Below the pieces are notes generated by a model. It made no database searches. It was given only the letters and a program-made list of their open reading frames with translations, and had not been told where the DNA came from. DNA of 5,458 bases, taken from positions 1 to 5,458 of the forward strand of contig JABJJH010000097.1 of the NCBI GenBank assembly GCA_018660965.1. Direction: 5' to 3'. The translations under genes were made by a program, and so were the position numbers. Shown one piece after another: positions 1 to 5,458 of the stretch. The stretch is from Rhodospirillaceae bacterium. GTDB lineage: Bacteria; Pseudomonadota; Alphaproteobacteria; UBA8366; GCA-2717185. Within the stretch, counting starts at the first letter, position 1. The number at the start of each line of letters is the position of its first letter.

Positions 1-304
1 GCGCCGGGTCGAAGGCGGATGGACGCTCGGTTACGATCCCGGCATCGCATTGCCGTTCACGGGCGGCGGGCCCCTTCAGGACGTTGAGATGTGGGAGTTG
101 TGGGATGCGATTGAATGCCCGACCCTCACGTTGCGCGGCGAAAACTCGGATTTGCTGTTGGCGGACACGGCGACGGAAATGACCCTGCGTGGGCCAACGG
201 CCGATCTGGTGACGGTTCCCGGATGCGGGCACGCACCCGCCCTGATGGCCGACGATCAGATCGACGTGATCCGGGACTGGCTTGCGGCGGCTTCGCCTAC
301 TTAA
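1..304 (+). CDS. Alpha/beta-hydrolase-fold protein, C-terminal part (5' end outside window)
   Basis: The open frame is already running at the left edge (first whole codon at base 2) and ends at TAA 302-304, leaving 100 visible residues. The Met codon at 50 is probably internal, because typical family sequence (EGGWTLGYDP) precedes it. The visible part fits the C-terminal third of an alpha/beta hydrolase: a strand followed by LRGENSDLL (residues 44-52), where Asp50 sits in the usual place of the acid member of the triad, and then VPGCGHAPAL (72-81), where His77 would be the catalytic histidine. The nucleophile elbow and the lid lie upstream, so the substrate cannot be inferred. Esterase, lactonase, haloperoxidase-like and C-C hydrolase activities are all possible. 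The gene converges on hemB and its last 8 bases overlap the end of that gene on the other strand. The fold assignment is fairly secure; the function is unknown. Confidence 0.8.
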   Translation, partial: RRVEGGWTLGYDPGIALPFTGGGPLQDVEMWELWDAIECPTLTLRGENSDLLLADTATEMTLRGPTADLVTVPGCGHAPALMADDQIDVIRDWLAAASPT

Positions 305-1295
305 GCTTGAGGGCGATTTCCTTTGCGGCGTAGGTGAGAATCCCGTCCGCGCCCGCGCGTTTGAAACAGACCATCGCTTCCATCATCGCTGCTTCGGCGT
401 CCAGCCAGCCGTGCAAACCGGCGGACTTGATCATCGAATATTCGCCGCTGACGTGATAGGCGAAGGTCGGAAGACCAAAATTGTCCTTCACGCGGCGAAT
501 GATGTCGAGATAGGGCATCCCCGGTTTGACCATCACCATGTCGGCGCCCTCGTTTATGTCCTTGGCGACTTCGCGCAGGGCTTCGTCAGTGTTCGCCGGG
601 TCCATCTGATAGGTGCGCTTATCGCCCTGCAACGCCTTGACCGACCCGACCGCGTCGCGGAACGGGTTGAAGAAGACGGAGGCGTATTTGGCGGCGTAAG
701 CGAGAATGCGCGTATGGTCGAGGCCGCTATCGTCCAGGGCTGTGCGGATGGCGCCCACGCGACCGTCCATCATGTCCGACGGCGCGATGGTGTCGCATCC
801 GGCTTCGGCCTGGACAATCGCCTGTTTGACCAGCACCGCCACGGTTTCGTCGTTTAGAATTTCGTCGCCGTCCAACAACCCGTCATGGCCGTGGGTGGTG
901 TAGGGGTCGAGCGCGACATCGCACACGGTCAGCATGTCCGGCACGGCGGCCTTCACCGCGCGAACGGAAGAACAGACCAGATTGTTCGGGTTGAGCGCTT
1001 CGGCGCCGTCGGGGGTTTTCTTCGCCGGGTCGGTGAAGGGGAAAATCGCGATGGCCGGAATGCCCAGATCCCGGGCTTCCTTCGCCGCGTCCACGATTAA
1101 ATCGACGGACAACCGGTCGACGCCGGGCATCGAGTCCACGGGAATGCGAACGTTGGCGCCATCGACGACGAAAAGCGGCCAGATGAAGTCATCGGCGCTG
1201 ACCTTGTTTTCCGCGACCAGACGGCGAATGGCGTCGGAACGCCGGTTGCGGCGCATGCGGCTGTGGGGGTACGCGCCAAGCGTCGAGTCGATCAT
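297..1295 (-). CDS. hemB: Porphobilinogen synthase (delta-aminolevulinic acid dehydratase), HemB
   Basis: HemB condenses two 5-aminolevulinate molecules into porphobilinogen, the second committed step toward haem, sirohaem, cobalamin and (bacterio)chlorophyll; it is a cytoplasmic enzyme, usually octameric. The 332-residue length is normal for the family. Visible motifs are the substrate-binding lysine region AYAAKYASVFFNPFRD (Lys203), the Schiff-base lysine in MVMVKPGMPYLD (Lys257), and APSDMMDGRVGAIR at 171-184. The metal loop reads DVALDPYTTHGHDG (126-139). The three zinc-binding cysteines of human/yeast-type enzymes are replaced by Ala128, Asp130 and Asp138, so this is the zinc-independent type known from Bradyrhizobium and Pseudomonas, expected to use Mg or no active-site metal. 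The start is ATG at 1293-1295, supported by GGAGG eight bases upstream; Met14 is a poorer alternative. It is divergent from the kinase gene and overlaps the hydrolase 3' end by 8 bases. The gene looks intact and functional. Confidence 0.97.
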   Translation of the reverse strand: MIDSTLGAYPHSRMRRNRRSDAIRRLVAENKVSADDFIWPLFVVDGANVRIPVDSMPGVDRLSVDLIVDAAKEARDLGIPAIAIFPFTDPAKKTPDGAEALNPNNLVCSSVRAVKAAVPDMLTVCDVALDPYTTHGHDGLLDGDEILNDETVAVLVKQAIVQAEAGCDTIAPSDMMDGRVGAIRTALDDSGLDHTRILAYAAKYASVFFNPFRDAVGSVKALQGDKRTYQMDPANTDEALREVAKDINEGADMVMVKPGMPYLDIIRRVKDNFGLPTFAYHVSGEYSMIKSAGLHGWLDAEAAMMEAMVCFKRAGADGILTYAAKEIALKLK

Positions 1296-1303
1296 GGGTA
1301 GGG

Positions 1304-1308
1304 CCTCC
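1304..1308 (-). promoter_or_regulatory. Ribosome binding site of hemB
   Basis: Read on the - strand, this is GGAGG, eight bases before the ATG at 1295. It is a strong Shine-Dalgarno match at good spacing and is what decides the hemB start in favour of Met1 over Met14. Confidence 0.8.
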
Positions 1309-1330
1309 GCTGCAATATAGGGCAGCGCGG

Positions 1331-1359
1331 ATATTACGAGCGGCGGCGCGACGGCACAA
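1331..1359 (-). promoter_or_regulatory. Candidate hemB promoter
   Basis: On the - strand, TTGTGC (1354-1359) is followed after exactly 17 bases by TAATAT (1331-1336). The -35 matches TTGACA at 3 of 6 positions and the -10 matches TATAAT at 4 of 6. Transcription would begin near 1324, giving a leader of roughly 30 bases that contains the GGAGG site. The position and spacing are sensible, but the match is modest and was found by eye. An alternative -10 (TATATT, 1314-1319) has no matching -35. Confidence 0.35.
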
Positions 1360-1379
1360 TGCGGTCGTTAGGCGCTCGT
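1336..1379. repeat. Interrupted inverted repeat in the hemB-kinase intergenic region
   Basis: ACGAGCG (1336-1342) is matched perfectly by its reverse complement CGCTCGT (1373-1379), with 30 bases between. Inside lies a second short pairing, CGAC (1349-1352) with GTCG (1364-1367). The arms flank the candidate hemB -35 box and one touches its -10 box, so this could be an operator or a hairpin. A 7-base arm in GC-rich DNA can arise by chance, and I cannot assign a regulator. A separate 5-base pairing, GGCGC 1371-1375 with GCGCC 1384-1388, would compete with the right arm. Confidence 0.3.
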
Positions 1380-1411
1380 GCGTGCGCCCGTATGTTGATG
1401 GCTGTGGAAAT

Positions 1412-1440
1412 TTGGTAAATCGTGAAGAATTCCGTATTGT
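1412..1440 (+). promoter_or_regulatory. Candidate promoter of the PAS histidine kinase
   Basis: TTGGTA (1412-1417) and TATTGT (1435-1440) each match the sigma-70 consensus at 4 of 6 positions and are separated by 17 bases. The start would fall near 1447, about 20 bases before the ATG at 1467. A closer -10-like TATAGT (1450-1455, 5 of 6) lacks a -35 partner; if used, it would give a transcript with almost no leader. The stretch is visibly more AT-rich than the surrounding genes, as expected for a promoter. A direct repeat AATTCCG occurs at 1428-1434 and 1457-1463, 29 bases apart; its meaning is unknown. Confidence 0.3.
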
Positions 1441-1466
1441 GTTTGTGGATATAGTTAATTCCGAAA

Positions 1467-3869
1467 ATGGAGTTCCTCGTTCCATTGTCTTCAAAAGACC
1501 AACCAACGCCGCCCACTGATCTAGAGGGGCAACTCCGGGAATTGATCGACAGTCTTCCCGATGGCGTCGCGCTGTATGATAGCGACGAGCGGTTTATCAT
1601 CCGCAATGATCGGTATCGCCAGGATCAGCAACACATCTCGGACCGTCTCAGGCTCGGTATGAAGTTCGAGGACATTGTGCGCACAGTCGCCGAACAGACG
1701 TTCAGCGAGCTTGTCCGCCCCGAAGAGACGGATTTCGATGAATGGATCGAGAATCGATTGCAGCGGTTCCGGAATCCCGGCGGGCCGGAAACCCGGCAAT
1801 ACAAGGACGGCAGCTGGGAACAAAATCAGTGCATCATAACCCCGTCCGGCGGTCGTTTGATCATTCGATCGGATATAACCGAGCGCAAACGGTTGGAAAA
1901 CGAGGTTCAGGCGCTTAACGCAACCCTGGAACAACGGGTCGAAGAACGCACAAAAGCGTTGCAGAGCCAATTCGAAATTCAAACCCGGACCGAAATCGCG
2001 TTGCGCCAGAGCGAGGAAACCTTCCGCAACCTGGTTGAAGGTTCGCTACAGGGCATCCGTATTATCGGAGAGGATGGCCGGGTGTTGTTTGTCAATCAAA
2101 CCCACGCCGACATCTTTGGTTACGAGTCGCCGGACGAGATTTTGGCCAAGGGGTTGCTGCCCAATTTGGCCGCGCCTCACGAATGGGACCGGCTCATGGA
2201 ATACCGGGAGGCGCGCCGGAAAGGGGTGGATTCGCCCTCTGTTTATGAATTCGATGGCGTTCATAAAGATGGGTCGATGCTTCGCATTCAGGTCAGGCCG
2301 CGCAGCGTCGTTTGGCAAGGCGTTCCTGCGGGACAGTTGACGTTGCTTGACGTAACGGAACGATGGCAGGCGGAAAAAGCGCTACGGGAGAGTGAGGCGC
2401 TTTACACGACAATTATGGACAGCATGCCCACGCCCATTGGGCTTAAATCGAGTGATGGAAAGTATCTGTTCGTCAATAAGGTTTTCGCCGACCGGCGCGG
2501 TATGACCGCCGAAGACATCAAAGGTAAAACCACGTTCGACGTTTGGCCCCAGGCGGCGGCCGAACGCTTGTTGGCCAGTGATCAGGATGTGTTGAAATCA
2601 GGCGATTTGATCGAGGCCGGCATCGATTTGCGCGGCACGGATGGCGTGCTCCGCCACTACTGGGGAATCAAGTTTCCAATTTTTGGGAACGATGGTGAAA
2701 TCACGGCTATTGGTTCGGTGCATACCGATATCACCGAACGCAGACGCGGTGAGGAAACCCGGAACCGGTTGATGATGGCGATAAATTCGGTGTCCGCTTT
2801 TGTTGCTGTGTGGGACAGTGAAGACCGGTTTGTTTTCGCCAATAAGGAATTTCGCCGGCATAACGATTTGGCGCGAGATTACATGATGTCAGGAACGCCG
2901 TATCGAGAGTTTCTCCGCGCTCTCATCGACAGCGGCTTGATATTGGAAGCGGAAGGCTGCGAGGATGAATGGTTCGAGGAACGCGCCGCAAGGCATGCCC
3001 GCGCCGGCGAATCTTTCGAGGTGCGGCGCCGGGACGGGTATCTGCTGGTTAACGAATATCGTTTGGCCGATGGCGGTCGTGCGACGGTGGCCACCGACAT
3101 CACCGAACGCAGGCGTGGTGAGGAAGACTTGCGGGGCGCGTTGATCGACGCCGAACGCGCCAACCAGGCCAAGAGCGAATTCCTGGCGAATATGAGCCAT
3201 GAATTGCGCACGCCGCTGAATGCGATAATCGGGTTTTCGGAAATGCTTGTCGGACAATATTTTGGCGAGATTGGATCGCAAAAATATCTGGAGTACGCGG
3301 GCGATATCAAAACCAGCGGCGAACATTTGCTCCGACTCATCAACGATATTCTGGATTTATCGGTGATCGAAGCCGGGGAACTGAAGCTTGCCCGGGAAAT
3401 CGTGAATTTCCGTGAAGTCGTTGACGATTGTACCCCGATTATCATGGATGGCGCGACGCGAAAGGGAATTCAGTTTACCCGCGCCGTGCCGGACGATTTG
3501 CCGCCGATGCTGGCGGATCGCCGCGCCCTGAAGCAGATATTGTTGAACGTCTTGTCCAACGCCATCAAATTCACGCAGGAAGGCGGCAGCATTACGTTGA
3601 CCGCGTCGGTGGCGGACGACGCCGCGGTCGTGGAAATTCGCGACACCGGCATTGGTATTGAAGATCATAAACTGGCCAGCCTGACCGAACCCTTCGTGAG
3701 GGGCGAGGCCAATCCCTACAAATCCCAGGACGGAACGGGCCTTGGTCTGGCGATCGTTAAATCGCTGGTCGAGTTGCATGACGGCGCCTTGGAAATAGCC
3801 AGCGAACCCGGTGCGGGCGTCACCGTCACGATGACATTCCCTTACGGAACCGGTCGTCAAGAGCCCTGA
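1467..3869 (+). CDS. Soluble multi-PAS sensor histidine kinase (PAS-PAS-PAS-PAS-HisKA-HATPase)
   Basis: This 800-residue kinase should sense a signal through its PAS modules, autophosphorylate on histidine and pass the phosphate to a response regulator that is not in this window. There is no signal peptide or hydrophobic membrane segment, so it should be cytoplasmic. Domains in order: a PAS_7-like module (about 22-138), a charged coiled coil (about 138-182, containing LEQRVEERTKAL), PAS (about 183-299), PAS (about 305-425), a second PAS_7-like module (about 432-548), HisKA (about 565-632) and HATPase (about 675-793). All four PAS modules end in D(I/V)TER. The H-box is SHELRTPLN with His578, and its HExxT pattern is compatible with phosphatase activity too. 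The N-box holds Asn694 and Asn698, G1 is DTGIGI (726-731) and G2 is GTGLGL (756-761), so the catalytic core looks intact. There is no receiver domain. ATG 1467 is the first start after the in-frame stop at 1452-1454, but no clear Shine-Dalgarno precedes it. The segment FGEIGSQKYLEYAGDI followed by HLLRLINDILDLSVIEAG resembles alphaproteobacterial PleC/DivJ-type kinases. The signal is unknown. Confidence 0.95.
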   Translation: MEFLVPLSSKDQPTPPTDLEGQLRELIDSLPDGVALYDSDERFIIRNDRYRQDQQHISDRLRLGMKFEDIVRTVAEQTFSELVRPEETDFDEWIENRLQRFRNPGGPETRQYKDGSWEQNQCIITPSGGRLIIRSDITERKRLENEVQALNATLEQRVEERTKALQSQFEIQTRTEIALRQSEETFRNLVEGSLQGIRIIGEDGRVLFVNQTHADIFGYESPDEILAKGLLPNLAAPHEWDRLMEYREARRKGVDSPSVYEFDGVHKDGSMLRIQVRPRSVVWQGVPAGQLTLLDVTERWQAEKALRESEALYTTIMDSMPTPIGLKSSDGKYLFVNKVFADRRGMTAEDIKGKTTFDVWPQAAAERLLASDQDVLKSGDLIEAGIDLRGTDGVLRHYWGIKFPIFGNDGEITAIGSVHTDITERRRGEETRNRLMMAINSVSAFVAVWDSEDRFVFANKEFRRHNDLARDYMMSGTPYREFLRALIDSGLILEAEGCEDEWFEERAARHARAGESFEVRRRDGYLLVNEYRLADGGRATVATDITERRRGEEDLRGALIDAERANQAKSEFLANMSHELRTPLNAIIGFSEMLVGQYFGEIGSQKYLEYAGDIKTSGEHLLRLINDILDLSVIEAGELKLAREIVNFREVVDDCTPIIMDGATRKGIQFTRAVPDDLPPMLADRRALKQILLNVLSNAIKFTQEGGSITLTASVADDAAVVEIRDTGIGIEDHKLASLTEPFVRGEANPYKSQDGTGLGLAIVKSLVELHDGALEIASEPGAGVTVTMTFPYGTGRQEP
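2724..2756 (+). repeat. Inter-PAS linker DNA repeat, copy 1 (end of PAS 3)
   Basis: This codes TDITERRRGEE at the exit of the third PAS module. It matches 3093-3125 at 30 of 33 bases, and all three differences are silent third-position changes. The copies lie exactly 369 bases (123 codons) apart, one PAS module. DITER is a common PAS ending, but agreement of the next residues and of most codons goes beyond the protein motif and hints at duplication or gene conversion. Confidence 0.6.
3093..3125 (+). repeat. Inter-PAS linker DNA repeat, copy 2 (end of PAS 4)
   Basis: This is the partner of 2724-2756. It codes the same 11 residues at the exit of the fourth PAS module, directly before the helix that leads into the HisKA domain. 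The flanking PAS bodies are not closely alike (PAS 3 is a classical PAS, PAS 4 is PAS_7-like), so the similarity is confined to the linker. Confidence 0.6.
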
Positions 3870-3943
3870 CGCGCCGGCGTAGGCCTTGTCGGGCGCCGCC
3901 AAAGACGGTTAACTGCGTGGGGTTGCGCCACTAGGGGGAAGCT
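3870..3943 (+). other. Gap between kinase and GMC oxidoreductase genes; possible weak promoter
   Basis: No gene is seen in these 74 bases. Short GC-rich pairings exist (for example GCGCC 3871-3875 with GGCGC 3892-3896), but no T-run follows, so a Rho-independent terminator is not supported. A weak promoter-like pair, TTGTCG (3886-3891) and TTAACT (3909-3914) with 17 bases between, could drive the oxidoreductase gene. Read-through from the kinase is equally possible. Confidence 0.25.
3933..3938 (+). promoter_or_regulatory. Ribosome binding site of the GMC oxidoreductase gene
   Basis: AGGGGG lies five bases before ATG 3944 and matches the AGGAGG consensus at 5 of 6 positions. An in-frame stop TAG at 3932-3934 overlaps it, so no earlier in-frame start is available and the ATG at 3944 is well supported. 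Confidence 0.65.
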
Positions 3944-5458
3944 ATGGAAAACCGAGCTGTCGATTACATCATCGTCGGCGCCGGGTCGGCGGGGTCAGTC
4001 CTCGCCAATCGTTTGAGCGCCGATGGCCGCCATCAAGTGTTGCTGCTGGAGGCCGGACGGCCCAGCCATCCCTGGTCACGTATTCCCATCGGCTTCGCCA
4101 AACTCATCGATAATCCGGCCGCCAATTGGTGCTATTCCTCGGAGCCGGAGGAAAACACCGCCAACCGGCGTATTGAAGTGCCCCGGGGGCGGCTGCTGGG
4201 CGGGTCCAGCGCCATCAACGGCATGGTGTTCGTGCGTGGACAATCGCAGGACTTCGACACCTGGGCGCAGCTTGGTAATCGCGGGTGGAGTTATCGCGAT
4301 GTCCTGCCGTTCTTCAAGAACATGGAAAGTTACGCAGGCGGCGACGATGAATTTCGCGGGCGCGACGGTCCGCTGAAAGTGTCCGATATTCACGAACGCG
4401 GACCGCTGTATGACGCGGTGATCGAAGCGGCGGCGCATGTGGGCATCCAACCGACCGGCGATTATAACGGGGCGGCCCAGGACGGCATCGGCATGACTCA
4501 GGCGACGATCCGCAATGGACGGCGCATGAGCACCGCGCATTGTTATCTGGACCCGGCGCGGTCGAGGGCGAATCTCGCCATCGAAACCGGCGCGCTGACC
4601 GAATGCCTGATTTTGGAAGATAAAAGGTGCGTCGGGGTCCGCTATTCGGTGAACGGCGTGCAACATGAAGCGCGCGCGGCGCGCGAGGTCATCGTCAGCG
4701 CCGGGTCTATCAACTCGCCGCAATTGCTGGAACTGTCCGGCATTGGCCAGCCTGAACTTTTGCAAGGGTTGGGGATCGAGGTCCGCCATGCATCGCCGGG
4801 CGTTGGGGAAAATCTGCGCGACCATTATGCGCCGCGCATGAAGTGGGATGTCGCCCAACGCGGCCTGACCTACAATGACAAGGGCCGGGGACTGGGTCTG
4901 GTGTGGCAGGCGCTGACCTACGCCGTGACGCGAAATGGCTTATTGGGCCTGCCGGCGACGCCGATCCGTGCCTATGGCCGGACGCGCGAAGGACTGGAAA
5001 GTCCCGATGCGGGTATTTCGTGGTTGCCCTTCCTCGCCAACGAGAAACGGCAATTGTCGAAGCGTTCCGGTTTGACGGTGATTTCGCACGCCTTGCGCTC
5101 CGACAGCACCGGCAGCATCCATATCTCGTCGGCCAGTGCGCATACGCCGCCCGCGATCCGGTTCAACTTTCTGTCGTCGCCGCTGGACCAGGAAATTACC
5201 CTCGCCGCCATGCGCATCGCGCGCAACATTATGGCGGCGCCGTCAATGGCCGGTATTCTGGGCGATGAATTCGCGCCGGGGCCCTCTGTCCAAACCGACG
5301 ATGAATTGCTGGATTGGGTCAAGGCGAATGCGGAAACGACCTATCATCCCGTGGGCACCTGCAAGATGGGGTCCGATCCCATGGCGGTGGTGGACGACCA
5401 TTTGCAGGTGCGGGGGCTGCAGGGTCTGCGCGTCGCCGATGCGTCCATCATGCCGACC
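3944..5458 (+). CDS. GMC-family FAD-dependent oxidoreductase (choline/alcohol dehydrogenase-like), 3' end outside window
   Basis: Members of this family use FAD to oxidise alcohols (choline, aliphatic alcohols, polyethylene glycol, sugars) to aldehydes, passing electrons to oxygen, quinone or another acceptor. The frame is open from ATG 3944 to the last base, 505 residues; complete relatives are usually about 530-560, so only the tail is missing. Visible motifs are the N-terminal dinucleotide site YIIVGAGSAGSVLANRL (GAGSAG at 12-17), the strand-ending acid in LLLEAG (Glu36) that should bind the ADP ribose, GMC signature 1 around PRGRLLGGSSAINGMVFVRG (80-99), GMC signature 2 GSINSPQLLELSGIG (254-268), and HPVGTCKMG with the probable catalytic His468. 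The second active-site His/Asn would lie just past the window. There is no signal peptide, so it should be cytoplasmic. The start follows a good ribosome binding site. The residues around 40-75 are not those of true choline dehydrogenase BetA, so I do not assign betA; the substrate is unknown. Confidence 0.93.
   Translation, partial: MENRAVDYIIVGAGSAGSVLANRLSADGRHQVLLLEAGRPSHPWSRIPIGFAKLIDNPAANWCYSSEPEENTANRRIEVPRGRLLGGSSAINGMVFVRGQSQDFDTWAQLGNRGWSYRDVLPFFKNMESYAGGDDEFRGRDGPLKVSDIHERGPLYDAVIEAAAHVGIQPTGDYNGAAQDGIGMTQATIRNGRRMSTAHCYLDPARSRANLAIETGALTECLILEDKRCVGVRYSVNGVQHEARAAREVIVSAGSINSPQLLELSGIGQPELLQGLGIEVRHASPGVGENLRDHYAPRMKWDVAQRGLTYNDKGRGLGLVWQALTYAVTRNGLLGLPATPIRAYGRTREGLESPDAGISWLPFLANEKRQLSKRSGLTVISHALRSDSTGSIHISSASAHTPPAIRFNFLSSPLDQEITLAAMRIARNIMAAPSMAGILGDEFAPGPSVQTDDELLDWVKANAETTYHPVGTCKMGSDPMAVVDDHLQVRGLQGLRVADASIMPT

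Noticed and set aside
282..857. Open frame of 191 codons on the + strand opposite hemB
   Set aside because: It is antisense to a certain hemB with all catalytic residues; its translation is His/Val/Arg-rich without a domain.
2879..3445. Open frame of 188 codons on the - strand inside the kinase gene
   Set aside because: It is a shadow of the PAS 4 and HisKA coding frame; its Ser/Arg-rich translation looks like no known family.
3871..3900. GC-rich pairing after the kinase stop considered as a terminator
   Set aside because: The stem is only about 5 base pairs with a long loop, and no T-run follows.
3357..3902. Open frame of 181 codons on the - strand over the HATPase region, extending into the gap
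   Set aside because: Almost all of it is opposite conserved kinase motifs, and no ribosome binding site or domain supports it.
4076..4858. Open frame of 260 codons on the - strand inside the oxidoreductase gene
   Set aside because: It lies opposite a frame with clear GMC motifs; its translation has no recognisable domain, and such long antisense frames are common in GC-rich coding DNA.
3944..5458. Assignment of the oxidoreductase as choline dehydrogenase betA
   Set aside because: The general GMC motifs fit, but the segment between the FAD site and signature 1 does not look like BetA, and no betaine aldehyde dehydrogenase or betI is seen.
1..5458. Search for a new defence, mobile or biosynthetic system, CRISPR repeats, tRNA or insertion sequence
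   Set aside because: All major frames are explained by four ordinary gene families, and no repeat array, terminal inverted repeats with a transposase, or tRNA-like fold was seen.

Overview
The window looks like a piece of an alphaproteobacterial chromosome, possibly Rhodospirillales-like. This rests on three things: a HemB with the aspartate-type (zinc-free) metal site, a soluble multi-PAS histidine kinase whose dimerisation domain resembles the alphaproteobacterial PleC/DivJ group, and moderately high GC. The assignment is inference from protein style; there is no rRNA or other phylogenetic marker here.

Layout, left to right. (1) The C-terminal 100 residues of an alpha/beta-hydrolase-fold protein on the + strand, cut by the left edge and ending at 304. 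(2) A complete hemB (porphobilinogen synthase) on the - strand, 297-1295, whose stop codon overlaps the hydrolase end, so the two genes converge with an 8-base overlap. (3) A 171-base divergent intergenic region, 1296-1466, holding a good hemB ribosome binding site, candidate promoters facing both ways and an interrupted inverted repeat. (4) A complete 800-residue cytoplasmic histidine kinase on the + strand, 1467-3869, with four PAS-type modules, a coiled coil, HisKA and HATPase domains. (5) A 74-base gap. (6) A GMC-family FAD oxidoreductase on the + strand, starting at 3944 and running off the right edge; 505 residues are visible and probably only a few dozen are missing.

The genes do not form an obvious pathway. 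HemB makes porphobilinogen for haem and other tetrapyrroles. The kinase has no response regulator in the window, so its partner must be elsewhere. The GMC enzyme may follow the kinase in the same transcript, but the gap is large enough for its own promoter. I see no tRNA, rRNA, CRISPR array, insertion sequence, integrase, toxin-antitoxin pair or phage gene, and no evidence of a new multi-gene system. The points most worth a second look are the kinase architecture and its possible DivK/PleD connection, the near-identical DNA at two inter-PAS linkers, the lower GC sampled in the PAS region, and the divergent control region shared with hemB.
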